Origin: Eubacteriaceae bacterium CHKCI004
GTDB lineage: Bacteria; Bacillota; Clostridia; Lachnospirales; Lachnospiraceae
Assembly: GCA_900016875.1 (NCBI GenBank)
Contig: FCNR01000025.1
Coordinates: 1 to 64,000, forward strand
DNA: 64,000 nucleotides
Reading direction: 5' to 3'
A program made the translations under genes and the position numbers. The notes beneath the pieces are model-generated. The model saw only the letters and a program-made list of their open reading frames with translations. It was not told the DNA's origin and did not search any database. Below are positions 48,112-56,447 of this stretch, piece by piece (positions within the stretch are counted from its first letter, which is position 1; every line of letters begins with the position of its first letter).

Positions 48112-49134
48112 ATGAAACTACTTTCCATAGCAATCCCGAGTTACAATTCAGAGGATTATATGAGGAATTGCATTGACAGCCTGTTGACTGGCGGGGAAGA
48201 AGTGGAGATTCTTATTGTTGATGACGGTTCGAAGGATACGACCCCGCAGATTGCAGACGAGTATGCAAAAAAGTACCCGTCTATTGTGCGGGCCGTGCAT
48301 CAGCCAAACGGAGGACACGGGGAGGCGGTGAACGCCGGACTCCGTCATGCGTCCGGATTCTTTTATAAAGTGGTGGACAGTGACGACTGGGTAGATCAGG
48401 AATCTTACGAGAGAGTGCTTTCTTTTCTGCGTCAGGCGGTAAAAGAAGAAGAACCTCTTGATATGCTTATTTCCAACTATGTGTATGAAAAACAGGGAGC
48501 CAAAAGAAAAAAAGTGATTCAGTACCGGTCCATTCTGCCGGAGAATCGTTTTTTTGGATGGGAAGAGATCGGGCATTTCGGCGTCAGCCAGAATATCCTG
48601 ATGCATTCGGTGATTTACCGCACGCAGCTTCTGCGTGACTGTGGTTTTGAACTCCCGAAGCATACTTTCTATGTGGATAATATTTTTGTATACTGGCCGC
48701 TTCCTTATGTGAGGAAAATGTTTTATCTGGATACAGATTTTTACCGGTATTTCATTGGACGGGAAGACCAGTCGGTCAATGAACAGATTATGATGTCCCG
48801 TATCGACCAGCAGATCCGGGTCAATAAGATCATGATAGATATCTATGCCAAACATGAAGGCAGTTTTTCCTGCCCGCAGCTGGAAGAATATATGCAGCAT
48901 TATCTTGAGACGATCATGATGGTTACTTCTGTTTTACTTATGAAGATGAATACAGAGGAATCTATAAAGATGAGAGACGATGTCTGGAAATATCTGAACG
49001 AGCAATCGCCTAATGCATATCAGATTCTCAAACATTCCCTTCTGGGCAAGTTTTCCAGTTCTCATGGCAAGCTGTCCCATAAGCTGACAATGGGAGGATA
49101 TAAGATTGCGCAGAAATGGATCGGATTCAACTAG
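48112..49134 (+). CDS. family 2 glycosyltransferase
   Basis: GT-A transferase of 340 residues, cytoplasmic. The nucleotide site is LSIAIPSYNSEDYM and ILIVDDGSKDTT; the metal motif is VVDSDDWVD; the acceptor loop may be FYVDNIFVYW. The remaining C-terminal 120 residues are helical and unassigned. Start ATG 48112 follows AGAAGGAG; in-frame codons upstream lack a site. The 3' end overlaps the NusG-domain gene. The sugar and target are unknown; exopolysaccharide or wall glycan is likely. Confidence 0.85.
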   Translation: MKLLSIAIPSYNSEDYMRNCIDSLLTGGEEVEILIVDDGSKDTTPQIADEYAKKYPSIVRAVHQPNGGHGEAVNAGLRHASGFFYKVVDSDDWVDQESYERVLSFLRQAVKEEEPLDMLISNYVYEKQGAKRKKVIQYRSILPENRFFGWEEIGHFGVSQNILMHSVIYRTQLLRDCGFELPKHTFYVDNIFVYWPLPYVRKMFYLDTDFYRYFIGREDQSVNEQIMMSRIDQQIRVNKIMIDIYAKHEGSFSCPQLEEYMQHYLETIMMVTSVLLMKMNTEESIKMRDDVWKYLNEQSPNAYQILKHSLLGKFSSSHGKLSHKLTMGGYKIAQKWIGFN

Positions 49135-49513
49135 AGTGTTCAGAAAACAGGATATGTTTCTGATCCTGTTTTTTCTGATAATCGCTGCCGCCGGACTTCT
49201 CTGGCTTTATGCCGGGAGAGAGCGCGGGGATACCGTTCAGGTAACAGTGGATGGAACGGTTATCGGAGAATATCCTTTAGAACGCGACGATACAATCCGC
49301 ATTGAGGGGATTGGAGGAAACAATACCCTCAAGATCAGGGATGGCCAGGCGGATATGACCGACGCTGATTGTCCGGATAAGATATGTGTCAATCACGCCA
49401 CGATTTCTGATGTGGGAGAATCTATTGTCTGTCTGCCGCATCGGGTGGTGGTGGAAATTGTCTCCTCTGACGGAGAGACGGACAATGCGGATTTTGATGT
49501 GATTACCAGATAA
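49106..49513 (+). CDS. membrane-anchored NusG domain II protein
   Basis: 135 residues: one membrane span at about 18-36, then an outward beta-rich NusG-II domain (about 45-130). The family motif DADCPDKICVNH...CLPHRVVVEI is present with three cysteines. The start is TTG 49106, inside the glycosyltransferase gene, supported by GGGAGG at 49092-49097 eight bases upstream; a downstream ATG at 49154 would cut the span. Such genes often lie close to rnf or flavin-protein genes in Clostridia, as here, which suggests a link to the Rnf complex, but no biochemical role is established to my knowledge. It ends at a terminator. Confidence 0.82.
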   Translation: MRRNGSDSTRVFRKQDMFLILFFLIIAAAGLLWLYAGRERGDTVQVTVDGTVIGEYPLERDDTIRIEGIGGNNTLKIRDGQADMTDADCPDKICVNHATISDVGESIVCLPHRVVVEIVSSDGETDNADFDVITR

Positions 49514-49525
49514 AATTGAAAACAG

Positions 49526-49621
49526 AGAGCTGCTGTGCCAGACGCATTCCCCAGGGGATATTCTTGACATGAAAATGTGCTATTCCCGGCAGATATTGTG
49601 TTTGGCAGCAGCTCTTTTTTT
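49526..49621 (+). terminator. long-loop terminator before the rnf region
   Basis: AGAGCTGC (49526-49533) and TGCCA (49536-49540) pair with TGGCA (49603-49607) and GCAGCTCT (49608-49615), followed by seven T. The 62-base loop contains further small pairings. It ends the NusG-II transcript. Confidence 0.75.
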
Positions 49622-49638
49622 GTTGCAACGAATTAAAA

Positions 49639-49656
49639 TTGATATATATTTAACAA
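49639..49656. promoter_or_regulatory. Rex-like operator candidate upstream of rnf
   Basis: TTGATATATATTTAACAA has the 18-base TTG...CAA frame of Rex sites, with a perfect right half (ATTTAACAA) and a poorer left half. The same nine bases recur at 49699-49707, 51 bases further on. Rex is an NADH-sensing repressor of fermentation and redox genes in Clostridia. The site is about 280 bases before rnfC, so its relevance depends on where transcription starts. Confidence 0.3.
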
Positions 49657-49752
49657 AAATGTGGTGAGTTAAATAATTTTTTGTTTTATTTTTAATACAT
49701 TTAACAAGAAATTTTCTGACTTTTGATTTGGTATTTGTATAAAAGTATGGAG

Positions 49753-49770
49753 AAACCCCATGGGTTTTTT
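49753..49770 (+). terminator. small terminator-like hairpin in the rnf upstream region
   Basis: AAACCC (49753-49758) pairs with GGGTTT (49762-49767) over a three-base loop, in a run of six T (49765-49770). Short stem, so uncertain. The surrounding 49622-49821 is very AT-rich and holds no gene. Confidence 0.4.
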
Positions 49771-49821
49771 GTGCGGCGAGGAAATAAAGGTTTTGATTGT
49801 TTGCTATTTAATTAACGTACC

Positions 49822-49850
49822 TTGATTTTCGTTTTTTTTTACTATATTAT
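49822..49850 (+). promoter_or_regulatory. candidate promoter of the rnf operon
   Basis: TTGATT at 49822-49827 and TATTAT at 49845-49850 with 17 bases between, followed by a leader of about 80 bases. Confidence 0.45.
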
Positions 49851-49936
49851 TAAGTTTAGCTTACTTCAATCTGACAGATTTCTTTATAATTGTAGATGTA
49901 GCGACAAAAAGTGAATGAAAGAAAGAAGGTTAAAAA

Positions 49937-51250
49937 ATGGGACTACTGACATTTAAAGGCGGCCTCCATCCTTATGACGGTAAGGAACTGAGTAAGGATA
50001 AGCCGATACTGGAGTACCTTCCAAAGGGAGAGATGGTCTATCCTGTAAGCCAGCATATCGGTGCTCCTGCAGCTCCTTGTGTGGCTAAGGGCGACAGGGT
50101 GCTGGTCGGCCAGAGAATCGCGGAAGCCGCAGGCTTTGTTTCTGCAAACATCCACAGTTCTGTTTCCGGAACAGTGAAGGCCATAGAGCCTCGTGTGACA
50201 GTTTCCGGGGCGAAGGTGAACTGTATCGTTGTGGAAAATGACGGAGAGTATGAGCAGGTTCCGTTCACTCCGATCGGGGAACGGACGCCGGAAGCCATCA
50301 TACAGGCGGTAAAAGACGCTGGTATCGTGGGCCTGGGCGGCGCGGGATTTCCTACGCATGTGAAGGTTTCTCCGAAGGAGCCGGACAAGATTGATACCAT
50401 CATCATAAACGGTGCGGAATGTGAACCGTATATTACAGCGGATTATCGCTGCATGATGGAGATTCCGGAACAGATTTTTTCCGGATTGAATCTGATTTTG
50501 TCTCTTTTTCCAAAAGCGAAGGGTGTCATTGGAATAGAAGATAACAAACCGGAAGCTATCGCAAAGATGAAAGAATTATGCCGGGGAGAATCCCGTATTG
50601 AGGTTGCAGAGCTCAAGACCAAATATCCGCAGGGAGCAGAACGTTCTCTTATCTATGCGGTGACGGGACGCTCGGTCAATTCCAGTATGCTGCCGGCAGA
50701 TGCCGGGTGTATTGTGGATAACGTGGCTACTGCCATTGCTATACATGAAGCAGTGACCATGGGCAAACCGCTGTATGAGAGAGTGGTGACAGTGACCGGA
50801 GACGCAGTGAACAGTCCGGGCAACTTTAAAGTAAAGGTCGGGACCAACGCGGCAGAGTTAGTGGAAGCGGCCGGCGGATTTAAAAATCAACCGGAAAAGG
50901 TCATCTCCGGAGGACCGATGATGGGAATGGCTCTGGGCACTCTCGATGTGCCATGCGGCAAAACATTTTCCTCGCTGTTATGTTTCACCAGAGACGAAGT
51001 GGCTGCCTGTGAACCGGGCAACTGTATCCGCTGCGGGCGCTGCGTGGAAGTCTGTCCTGCGGGATTGATGCCGACGAAGCTGTCTGAAGTGGCAGATCAC
51101 GGTGATTTTGAGTTGTTTGATAAATTAAACGGATGCGAATGTGTGGAATGCGGATGCTGTTCCTACGTTTGTCCTGCCAAGAGAAGATTAACCCAGTCCA
51201 TGAAGACCGGACGCCGGGAGGCGCTGGCTTTAAGACGGAAGAAAGCATAG
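49937..51250 (+). CDS. rnfC: Rnf complex subunit C
   Basis: Peripheral NADH-side subunit of the Rnf complex, which couples ferredoxin oxidation and NAD+ reduction to Na+ or H+ export. It holds the NADH/FMN fold in the middle (GLGGAGFPTHVKVSP, NGAECEPYITADYR) and two 4Fe-4S sites: C363, C366, C369, C373 (CIRCGRCVEVC) and the set starting at C402 (CVECGCCSYVC). Length 437 is the clostridial form without the long alanine-rich tail of proteobacterial RnfC. AAAGAAGG precedes ATG 49937. First of six contiguous genes. Confidence 0.96.
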   Translation: MGLLTFKGGLHPYDGKELSKDKPILEYLPKGEMVYPVSQHIGAPAAPCVAKGDRVLVGQRIAEAAGFVSANIHSSVSGTVKAIEPRVTVSGAKVNCIVVENDGEYEQVPFTPIGERTPEAIIQAVKDAGIVGLGGAGFPTHVKVSPKEPDKIDTIIINGAECEPYITADYRCMMEIPEQIFSGLNLILSLFPKAKGVIGIEDNKPEAIAKMKELCRGESRIEVAELKTKYPQGAERSLIYAVTGRSVNSSMLPADAGCIVDNVATAIAIHEAVTMGKPLYERVVTVTGDAVNSPGNFKVKVGTNAAELVEAAGGFKNQPEKVISGGPMMGMALGTLDVPCGKTFSSLLCFTRDEVAACEPGNCIRCGRCVEVCPAGLMPTKLSEVADHGDFELFDKLNGCECVECGCCSYVCPAKRRLTQSMKTGRREALALRRKKA

Positions 51251-51268
51251 CATAAGGAGAGGTGAAAA

Positions 51269-52222
51269 ATGAACGAACAATTATATAACGTGTCAGCCAA
51301 TCCTCATGTAAGGGATAAGGCTTCTACACAGAGCATTATGCGCGATGTACTGATTGCGCTGCTTCCGGCCACCGTGTTTGGCTTCTGGAATTTCGGCGTA
51401 AAAGCGATTATCAATACTGTCATCTGTATTCTTACCTGTGTGGTCAGTGAATATGTGTGGCAGCGTTTCATGCATAAAAAAATAACCATCAATGATTTGA
51501 GCGCGGCTGTGACCGGACTTCTTCTGGCACTGAACCTGCCGCCGGAGGTTCCGTTCTGGATTCCGGTGATCGGCGGCGTGTTTGCCATCATTGTTGTAAA
51601 ACAGGTATTTGGCGGTCTGGGACAGAACTTCATGAACCCGGCGCTGGGCGCCCGCTGTTTCCTGCTCATTTCCTTTGCGGGAATCATGACAGACTTCTCC
51701 TATAACGGTTTTGGCGGCAGTTTCGATGCTGCAACCTCCGCCACTCCTCTGGCGGCATTAAAAGCGGGAGAAGCGGTTAATATTCAGGATATGTTTCTGG
51801 GACTGACTGCGGGAACCATTGGCGAGACTTCCGCCCTGCTGCTGATCATCGGCGGCGTGTATCTGATCGCACGCAGAGTCATCAGCTGGAAGATACCGGT
51901 GTGCTATATCGTGACTCTCGGAATCTTTGTGCTGCTGTTCGGCGGACATGGATTTGATATGACATATCTTGCGGGGCATCTCTTCGGAGGTGGTCTGATG
52001 CTTGGTGCATTTTTCATGGCGACCGATTACGTTACTTCTCCGATCACATCAAACGGAAAGATTGTATTCGGTATCCTGCTGGGTATTTTTACAGGAATCT
52101 TTCGTCTCTTCGGGGCCTCTGCAGAGGGAGTATCTTATGCGATCATCTTCTGCAATCTGCTGGTGCCTCTGATCGAGAGATTTACTACTCCTGCCGCATT
52201 TGGAAAAGGAGGTAAGAAATAA
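51269..52222 (+). CDS. rnfD: Rnf complex subunit D
   Basis: Membrane subunit with eight to ten predicted spans and a covalently bound FMN. The flavin threonine motif corresponds to ATSATPLAAL, near residue 158. The N-terminal VSANPHVRDKASTQSIM is typical. Length 317. The stop codon overlaps the rnfG start (TAATG), so the two are coupled. Neighbours and order C-D-G-E-A-B match other clostridial rnf operons. Confidence 0.95.
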   Translation: MNEQLYNVSANPHVRDKASTQSIMRDVLIALLPATVFGFWNFGVKAIINTVICILTCVVSEYVWQRFMHKKITINDLSAAVTGLLLALNLPPEVPFWIPVIGGVFAIIVVKQVFGGLGQNFMNPALGARCFLLISFAGIMTDFSYNGFGGSFDAATSATPLAALKAGEAVNIQDMFLGLTAGTIGETSALLLIIGGVYLIARRVISWKIPVCYIVTLGIFVLLFGGHGFDMTYLAGHLFGGGLMLGAFFMATDYVTSPITSNGKIVFGILLGIFTGIFRLFGASAEGVSYAIIFCNLLVPLIERFTTPAAFGKGGKK

Positions 52223-52848
52223 TGAATGCATTGATTAAAGATTGTATCAAACTGGTGACCATCACGGTGATTGCCGGCGCGGCTCTGGGCGCAGTCTACG
52301 GTATCACAAAGGCGCCGATCGCAGCCCAGGAAGAAAAGGCGCAGATGGAAGCTTACGCGGCTGTCTTTCCGGAGGCTGCCGATTTCACGGAAGTAGAAGG
52401 CTTTTCTCAGGAAGCGGCTGCAGAAGTACTGGCGTCCGGTGAGAATCCCATTGCCGGTCATGACGATGATGAAATCACTTCCGTGGTAGAAGCAGTTGAC
52501 GCTTCCGGAGAGAGTCTTGGATATATATTCAATGTGACTACGGCGGAAGGATATGGCGGAGACATTTCCCTCACTGTCGGAATTCAGGCAGACGGAACGG
52601 TCAACGGTTATTCCATCCTTTCCATCAACGAGACCGCCGGCCTTGGTATGAACGCCCAAAATGAAGAGTGGGCAAGCCAGTTTGCAGATAAAAATGTAGA
52701 TGCGTTTACAGTAGTGAAAGACGGATCCGGCGCCAACGATGACGCCAAGATCGACGCCATTTCCGGTGCGACCATCACCAGTGAGGCTGTGGCCGGCGCC
52801 ATGAACAGCTGTATCATCTATTTCCATACATTAGAAGGGGGGAACTAA
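52222..52848 (+). CDS. rnfG: Rnf complex subunit G
   Basis: Flavoprotein anchored by one N-terminal span (about residues 9-29), with the FMN-binding domain outside. The covalent FMN site is the threonine of ISGATITSEAV near residue 178. Length 208. It overlaps rnfD by one base and ends two bases before rnfE. An electron carrier between the cytoplasmic and membrane parts of the complex. Confidence 0.95.
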   Translation: MNALIKDCIKLVTITVIAGAALGAVYGITKAPIAAQEEKAQMEAYAAVFPEAADFTEVEGFSQEAAAEVLASGENPIAGHDDDEITSVVEAVDASGESLGYIFNVTTAEGYGGDISLTVGIQADGTVNGYSILSINETAGLGMNAQNEEWASQFADKNVDAFTVVKDGSGANDDAKIDAISGATITSEAVAGAMNSCIIYFHTLEGGN

Positions 52849-52850
52849 AG

Positions 52851-53573
52851 ATGAAAAACAATCCTGTCGAAAGACTTGTTAATGGTATCATCAAAGAAAA
52901 TCCGACTCTTGTGCTCACCCTTGGTATGTGTCCGACTCTGGCGGTGACTACATCCGCCATCAACGGTATCGGTATGGGACTGTCCACAACAGCCGTGCTG
53001 ATGTTTTCCAACCTGGTGATTTCACTTCTCAGAAATTTTATTCCGGAGAGAGTCCGGATTCCGGGATATATTGTTGTTATTGCATCGCTGGTTACCATCG
53101 TGCAGTTCCTTCTGCAGGCGTACGTGCCGTCCGTCAATGATTCTCTCGGTGTGTACATTCCGCTGATCGTGGTTAACTGTATCATCCTTGGCCGTGCAGA
53201 AGCTTATGCCGGAAAGAATGGTCCGGTAAATTCTTTCTTCGATGGTCTTGGTATGGGACTTGGATTTACCCTTTCCCTGACAATTCTCGGTGCGTTCCGT
53301 GAGCTTCTCGGAGCAGGAACCATTTTTGGTCTTACCGTATTGTCTGAGTCGTTCTATACACCGATCACCATTTTTATTCTGGCTCCCGGCGCGTTCTTTG
53401 TACTTTCATGCCTGGTTGCCATCCAGAATAAGATCAAGAACCGCAAACCGAAGGAACCTGGTCAGCCGAAGACATCAGGCGGCTGCGGAGACTGCTCTCA
53501 GTGTACCAACAGTGCCTGTGGAAGCCGCAGCTTCTTCGATATGACCGTTGACCAGAAGAAGGATAACGAATAG
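52851..53573 (+). CDS. rnfE: Rnf complex subunit E with cysteine-rich tail
   Basis: Polytopic membrane subunit (about six spans) of the NqrD/RnfE family: NPTLVLTLGMCPTLAVTTSA at the N terminus with the conserved cysteine of the membrane iron site, and PLIVVNCIILGRAEAYA. Length 240 exceeds the usual 195-230. The extra C-terminal part has four cysteines, C212, C215, C218 and C223 (CxxCxxCx4C), after a lysine- and proline-rich linker. Such spacing could bind a metal or Fe-S cluster. The tail is predicted cytoplasmic. GGGGGGAAC precedes ATG 52851. Confidence 0.94.
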   Translation: MKNNPVERLVNGIIKENPTLVLTLGMCPTLAVTTSAINGIGMGLSTTAVLMFSNLVISLLRNFIPERVRIPGYIVVIASLVTIVQFLLQAYVPSVNDSLGVYIPLIVVNCIILGRAEAYAGKNGPVNSFFDGLGMGLGFTLSLTILGAFRELLGAGTIFGLTVLSESFYTPITIFILAPGAFFVLSCLVAIQNKIKNRKPKEPGQPKTSGGCGDCSQCTNSACGSRSFFDMTVDQKKDNE

Positions 53574-53587
53574 GAGGGAAAAAGAGC

Positions 53588-54163
53588 ATGGAAACTTTGT
53601 TATTGATCATTATCAGTTCCGCCATTGTAAATAACGTTGTCCTCAGTCAGTTCTTAGGTTTATGTCCGTTCCTCGGCGTGTCCAAAAAGGTGGATACGGC
53701 TCTGGGCATGGGCGTTGCCGTTATCTTCGTTATTACAATATCGGCATTCATAACATCGCTGATTTATAAATTTATTCTTGTAACCTTAGGGCTTGAGTAT
53801 CTGCAGACGATCGTGTTTATCCTTGTCATCGCTGCTCTGGTACAGTTCGTGGAGATGTTCCTGAAGAAATCTGTGCCGTCTCTTTATGAGGCGCTGGGCG
53901 TATATCTTCCGCTGATCACCACCAACTGCGCGGTACTCGGCGTTGCCTTAAATTCTGTAACCTATGGTTATAACATTCTGGAATCCACAATATATGGTTT
54001 TGGTATTTCTTTTGGTTTTACTATCTCCATCGTTATTCTTGCGGGTATCCGGGAAAAAATGGAATACAATGAGATATCTGCTTCATGGAAAGGCATGCCG
54101 ATCGTTCTTGTGACGGCAGGGCTCATGTCCATTGCCTTTTTCGGATTTTCAGGTATTATTTAA
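53588..54163 (+). CDS. rnfA: Rnf complex subunit A
   Basis: Polytopic membrane subunit paired with RnfE by inverted symmetry; six spans. The conserved LSQFLGLCPFLGVSKK holds the cysteine that ligates the shared membrane 2Fe-2S site; PLITTNCAVLGVAL supplies the second. Length 191 is standard. GGAGGGAAA precedes ATG 53588. Fifteen bases separate it from rnfB. Confidence 0.96.
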   Translation: METLLLIIISSAIVNNVVLSQFLGLCPFLGVSKKVDTALGMGVAVIFVITISAFITSLIYKFILVTLGLEYLQTIVFILVIAALVQFVEMFLKKSVPSLYEALGVYLPLITTNCAVLGVALNSVTYGYNILESTIYGFGISFGFTISIVILAGIREKMEYNEISASWKGMPIVLVTAGLMSIAFFGFSGII

Positions 54164-54178
54164 CAGGAGGGAAAAAAG

Positions 54179-54970
54179 ATGAGTGTAACTGGAATTATTC
54201 TTGCGGCAGCTGTTGTCGGAGGAACAGGTCTTGTGATTTCCATTCTTCTTGGCATTGCCTCCGAGAAGTTTAAAGTACCTGTGGATGAAAAGGAAATCGC
54301 AGTAAGAGAATGTCTGCCGGGCAACAACTGCGGCGGCTGTGGTTTTGCCGGCTGTGACGCTTTGGCTAAGGCTATCGCTCAGGGCGAGGCGGCAGTAGGA
54401 GCCTGTCCGGTTGGCGGTCCGGCCGTGGCGGCAAAGATTGGAGAGATCATGGGCGTGGAAGCCGGTGATATGGAAAAAAAGGTTGCTTTTGTTAAATGTG
54501 CGGGAACCTGCGAGAAGGCTTCCTCCAAATATAAATATTTTGGCAATGAGGACTGTGTTTCAGCTGTCAGCGTGCCTGGCGGCGGCCCGAAGGCCTGCGA
54601 GTATGGCTGTACCGGATTCGGCAGCTGCGTGAAAGTCTGCGATTTTGATGCGATCCACATTGTAAACGGTATTGCTTTGGTGGACAAAGAAAAATGCGTG
54701 GCCTGCGGAAAATGTGTGGAGACCTGTCCGAAATCCTTAATTGAACTGGTGCCGTACAGCGCGCAGCATAAGGTGGCATGTAACTCCAAAGCTTTCGGCA
54801 AGGCAGTGAAAGAAGTCTGCTCCGCCGGATGTATCGGCTGTAAGCTCTGTGTGAAGAACTGTGAATACGACGCCATCACCGTGGAGAATAATATTGCCCA
54901 TATCGATTACAGCAAATGTACCGGCTGCGGCAAGTGCGCCGAGAAATGTCCGGCGAAAGTAATTCTGTAA
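54179..54970 (+). CDS. rnfB: Rnf complex subunit B
   Basis: Ferredoxin-side subunit. One N-terminal span (about 4-26), then the 4Fe-4S domain CLPGNNCGGCGFAGC...CPVGG, a linker with a CAGTCEKA cysteine pair, and C-terminal ferredoxin-like Cx2Cx2Cx3C clusters, including CVACGKCVETCPK and CTGCGKCAEKCPA. Length 263. It accepts electrons from reduced ferredoxin in the direction of NAD+ reduction. Last gene of the operon; a strong terminator follows at 55013. Confidence 0.96.
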   Translation: MSVTGIILAAAVVGGTGLVISILLGIASEKFKVPVDEKEIAVRECLPGNNCGGCGFAGCDALAKAIAQGEAAVGACPVGGPAVAAKIGEIMGVEAGDMEKKVAFVKCAGTCEKASSKYKYFGNEDCVSAVSVPGGGPKACEYGCTGFGSCVKVCDFDAIHIVNGIALVDKEKCVACGKCVETCPKSLIELVPYSAQHKVACNSKAFGKAVKEVCSAGCIGCKLCVKNCEYDAITVENNIAHIDYSKCTGCGKCAEKCPAKVIL

Positions 54971-55012
54971 TCTTTACAATTTTATAACGTTTTGTAACAG
55001 GATTCATAAAAT

Positions 55013-55059
55013 AGGCTGTTTCCCTTAATAAAAACGCAAGGGAAACAGTCTTTTTTTTT
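55013..55059 (+). terminator. intrinsic terminator of the rnf operon
   Basis: AGGCTGTTTCCCTT (55013-55026) pairs with AAGGGAAACAGTCT (55038-55051), 14 pairs with one G-U, then a run of nine T. Confidence 0.93.
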
Positions 55060-55116
55060 CATACTTTGGGTGTATTATGTATAAAGAAATATAAGAGAAG
55101 ATGGATGGAGAAAACA

Positions 55117-56067
55117 ATGGCATATTCAAAATTCCGCGGTACATACCGCAGTGCAAATCATAAAAACAGAATTCATTATTATATATTTGAACCGGAAACC
55201 GATCTCAGGGCGATCCTGCAGATTACCCACGGATGGAAAGATTACATAGAAAGAAATGAAGAATTGATTCAGTTTTTCACAGATCATGGCGTTATGGTAT
55301 GTGGCTGTGACTTTATCGGTCACGGCAGATCTTCCAGAGAGGAGGATCTGGGGCAGCTGGAGGAAGAGGACGGCTGGTCCTGTCTTGTGAAAGATGTGAA
55401 GAGGCTGGCTTCCTATATCCGGAGAGAGTATCCGGGCGTTCCGTTTTTCCTGTACGGACATGGCATGGGCTCTCTGGTAACGAGGCTCTGCTGCCTCCAC
55501 GAGTCCCACTGGGACGGAGTCATTCTCTCGGGCACCAGCAGCCGCCAGAAATATTGCCGGCGCGCTATTCTGTTTACGGCAGTGATGCGGCGCTTTAAAG
55601 GTCTCAATCACCGGAGCCGTTTGGTGGAAAATATGATATACCGGCGGTTGAACAGGAAGTACCGTGGTGAGAGAGATTACCTTTCCTGGTTCAGTGCCGA
55701 TGAAGATGTCAGGGAACGCTATGGCGCTGACAAACGTTCCCAGTTTCAATTTACTTTAAGTGCCTACGAAAATATTTTTAAGATGCTGGAACTGGTTTCC
55801 ACAAAAAAATGGTATCATTCGATTGATAGAGAGCTGCCGATACTTCTGGTCAGCGGAAAGGATGATCCCATCGGTAACTTTGGAAAGGGCATCGAAGAGA
55901 TATATGGCAGGCTTTCCGGAGAAGGATGCTGTATAGAAATGAAACTGTATGACGGCATCCGCCATGAGCTGCAGGGAGATCCTGACAGAGAGATCATTTT
56001 TAACGATATGCTCAACTGGATGAAAAATTATGCGGAGGAACCAATCAGCATGAATGGAATATACTGA
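55117..56067 (+). CDS. alpha/beta hydrolase of the monoacylglycerol-lipase type, nucleophile serine replaced
   Basis: Hydrolase_4-like protein of 316 residues. LQITHGWKDYIERN is the oxyanion region, the aspartate is in VSGKDDPIGN and the histidine in GIRHELQGD. At the nucleophile elbow the sequence is YGHGMGS: G116 (codon GGC) stands where GHSMG is expected, one base change from a serine codon AGC. So the usual catalytic serine is missing while the rest of the triad stays. It is either a pseudoenzyme, a recent inactive allele, or uses another residue (S119 is near). ATG 55105 is an alternative start; GGAG at 55107-55110 favours 55117. No signal peptide. Monocistronic. Confidence 0.8.
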   Translation: MAYSKFRGTYRSANHKNRIHYYIFEPETDLRAILQITHGWKDYIERNEELIQFFTDHGVMVCGCDFIGHGRSSREEDLGQLEEEDGWSCLVKDVKRLASYIRREYPGVPFFLYGHGMGSLVTRLCCLHESHWDGVILSGTSSRQKYCRRAILFTAVMRRFKGLNHRSRLVENMIYRRLNRKYRGERDYLSWFSADEDVRERYGADKRSQFQFTLSAYENIFKMLELVSTKKWYHSIDRELPILLVSGKDDPIGNFGKGIEEIYGRLSGEGCCIEMKLYDGIRHELQGDPDREIIFNDMLNWMKNYAEEPISMNGIY

Positions 56068-56084
56068 AAAAAAGAGTCTTTTTT

Positions 56085-56345
56085 ATGCATGTTCGATTTT
56101 GGGAACTTGGAAACCGGGAAGTGATCAACTGCAAAGACGGAAGAAGACTGGGATGCGTGGGAGATATTGAGATCGATCTTGGAAATGGATGTATTACCTG
56201 TCTTTTCGTTCCCGTGGGAAGCAAATACTGCGGCTGTATGGGAAAAAAAGGGGAATACAGGATTCCCTATGGATGTGTCGTCAAAATTGGCGTGGATATT
56301 ATCCTGGTTGATATTGATGAAAAGAAATGTTTTGTGAAGGGGTGA
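56085..56345 (+). CDS. YlmC/YmxH family sporulation-associated PRC-barrel protein
   Basis: 86 residues, one PRC-barrel-like beta domain. The family pattern ELGNREVINCKDGRRLGCVGDIEIDL and the closing IPYGCVVKIGVDIILVD are clear. YlmC/YmxH proteins are widespread in endospore formers; the exact role is not defined. Here it starts 17 bases after the hydrolase with a weak ribosome site and is followed by a hairpin terminator (56389). Five cysteines in 86 residues is notable. Confidence 0.85.
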   Translation: MHVRFWELGNREVINCKDGRRLGCVGDIEIDLGNGCITCLFVPVGSKYCGCMGKKGEYRIPYGCVVKIGVDIILVDIDEKKCFVKG

Positions 56346-56388
56346 ATGTCTGTTATCCGGTTTACCAGCAAGAAAACAGGCCGGCAGA

Positions 56389-56411
56389 AACACGTTATGT
56401 CTCTGCCGGCC
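56389..56411 (+). terminator. hairpin terminator after ylmC-like gene
   Basis: GGCCGGCAGA (56389-56398) pairs with TCTGCCGGCC (56402-56411); the intervening sequence shown here is short, and a TTTT follows at 56416-56419. Confidence 0.55.
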
Positions 56412-56447
56412 GTCATTTTAGTATCTTTTTTACAATGTGATGAGTTG

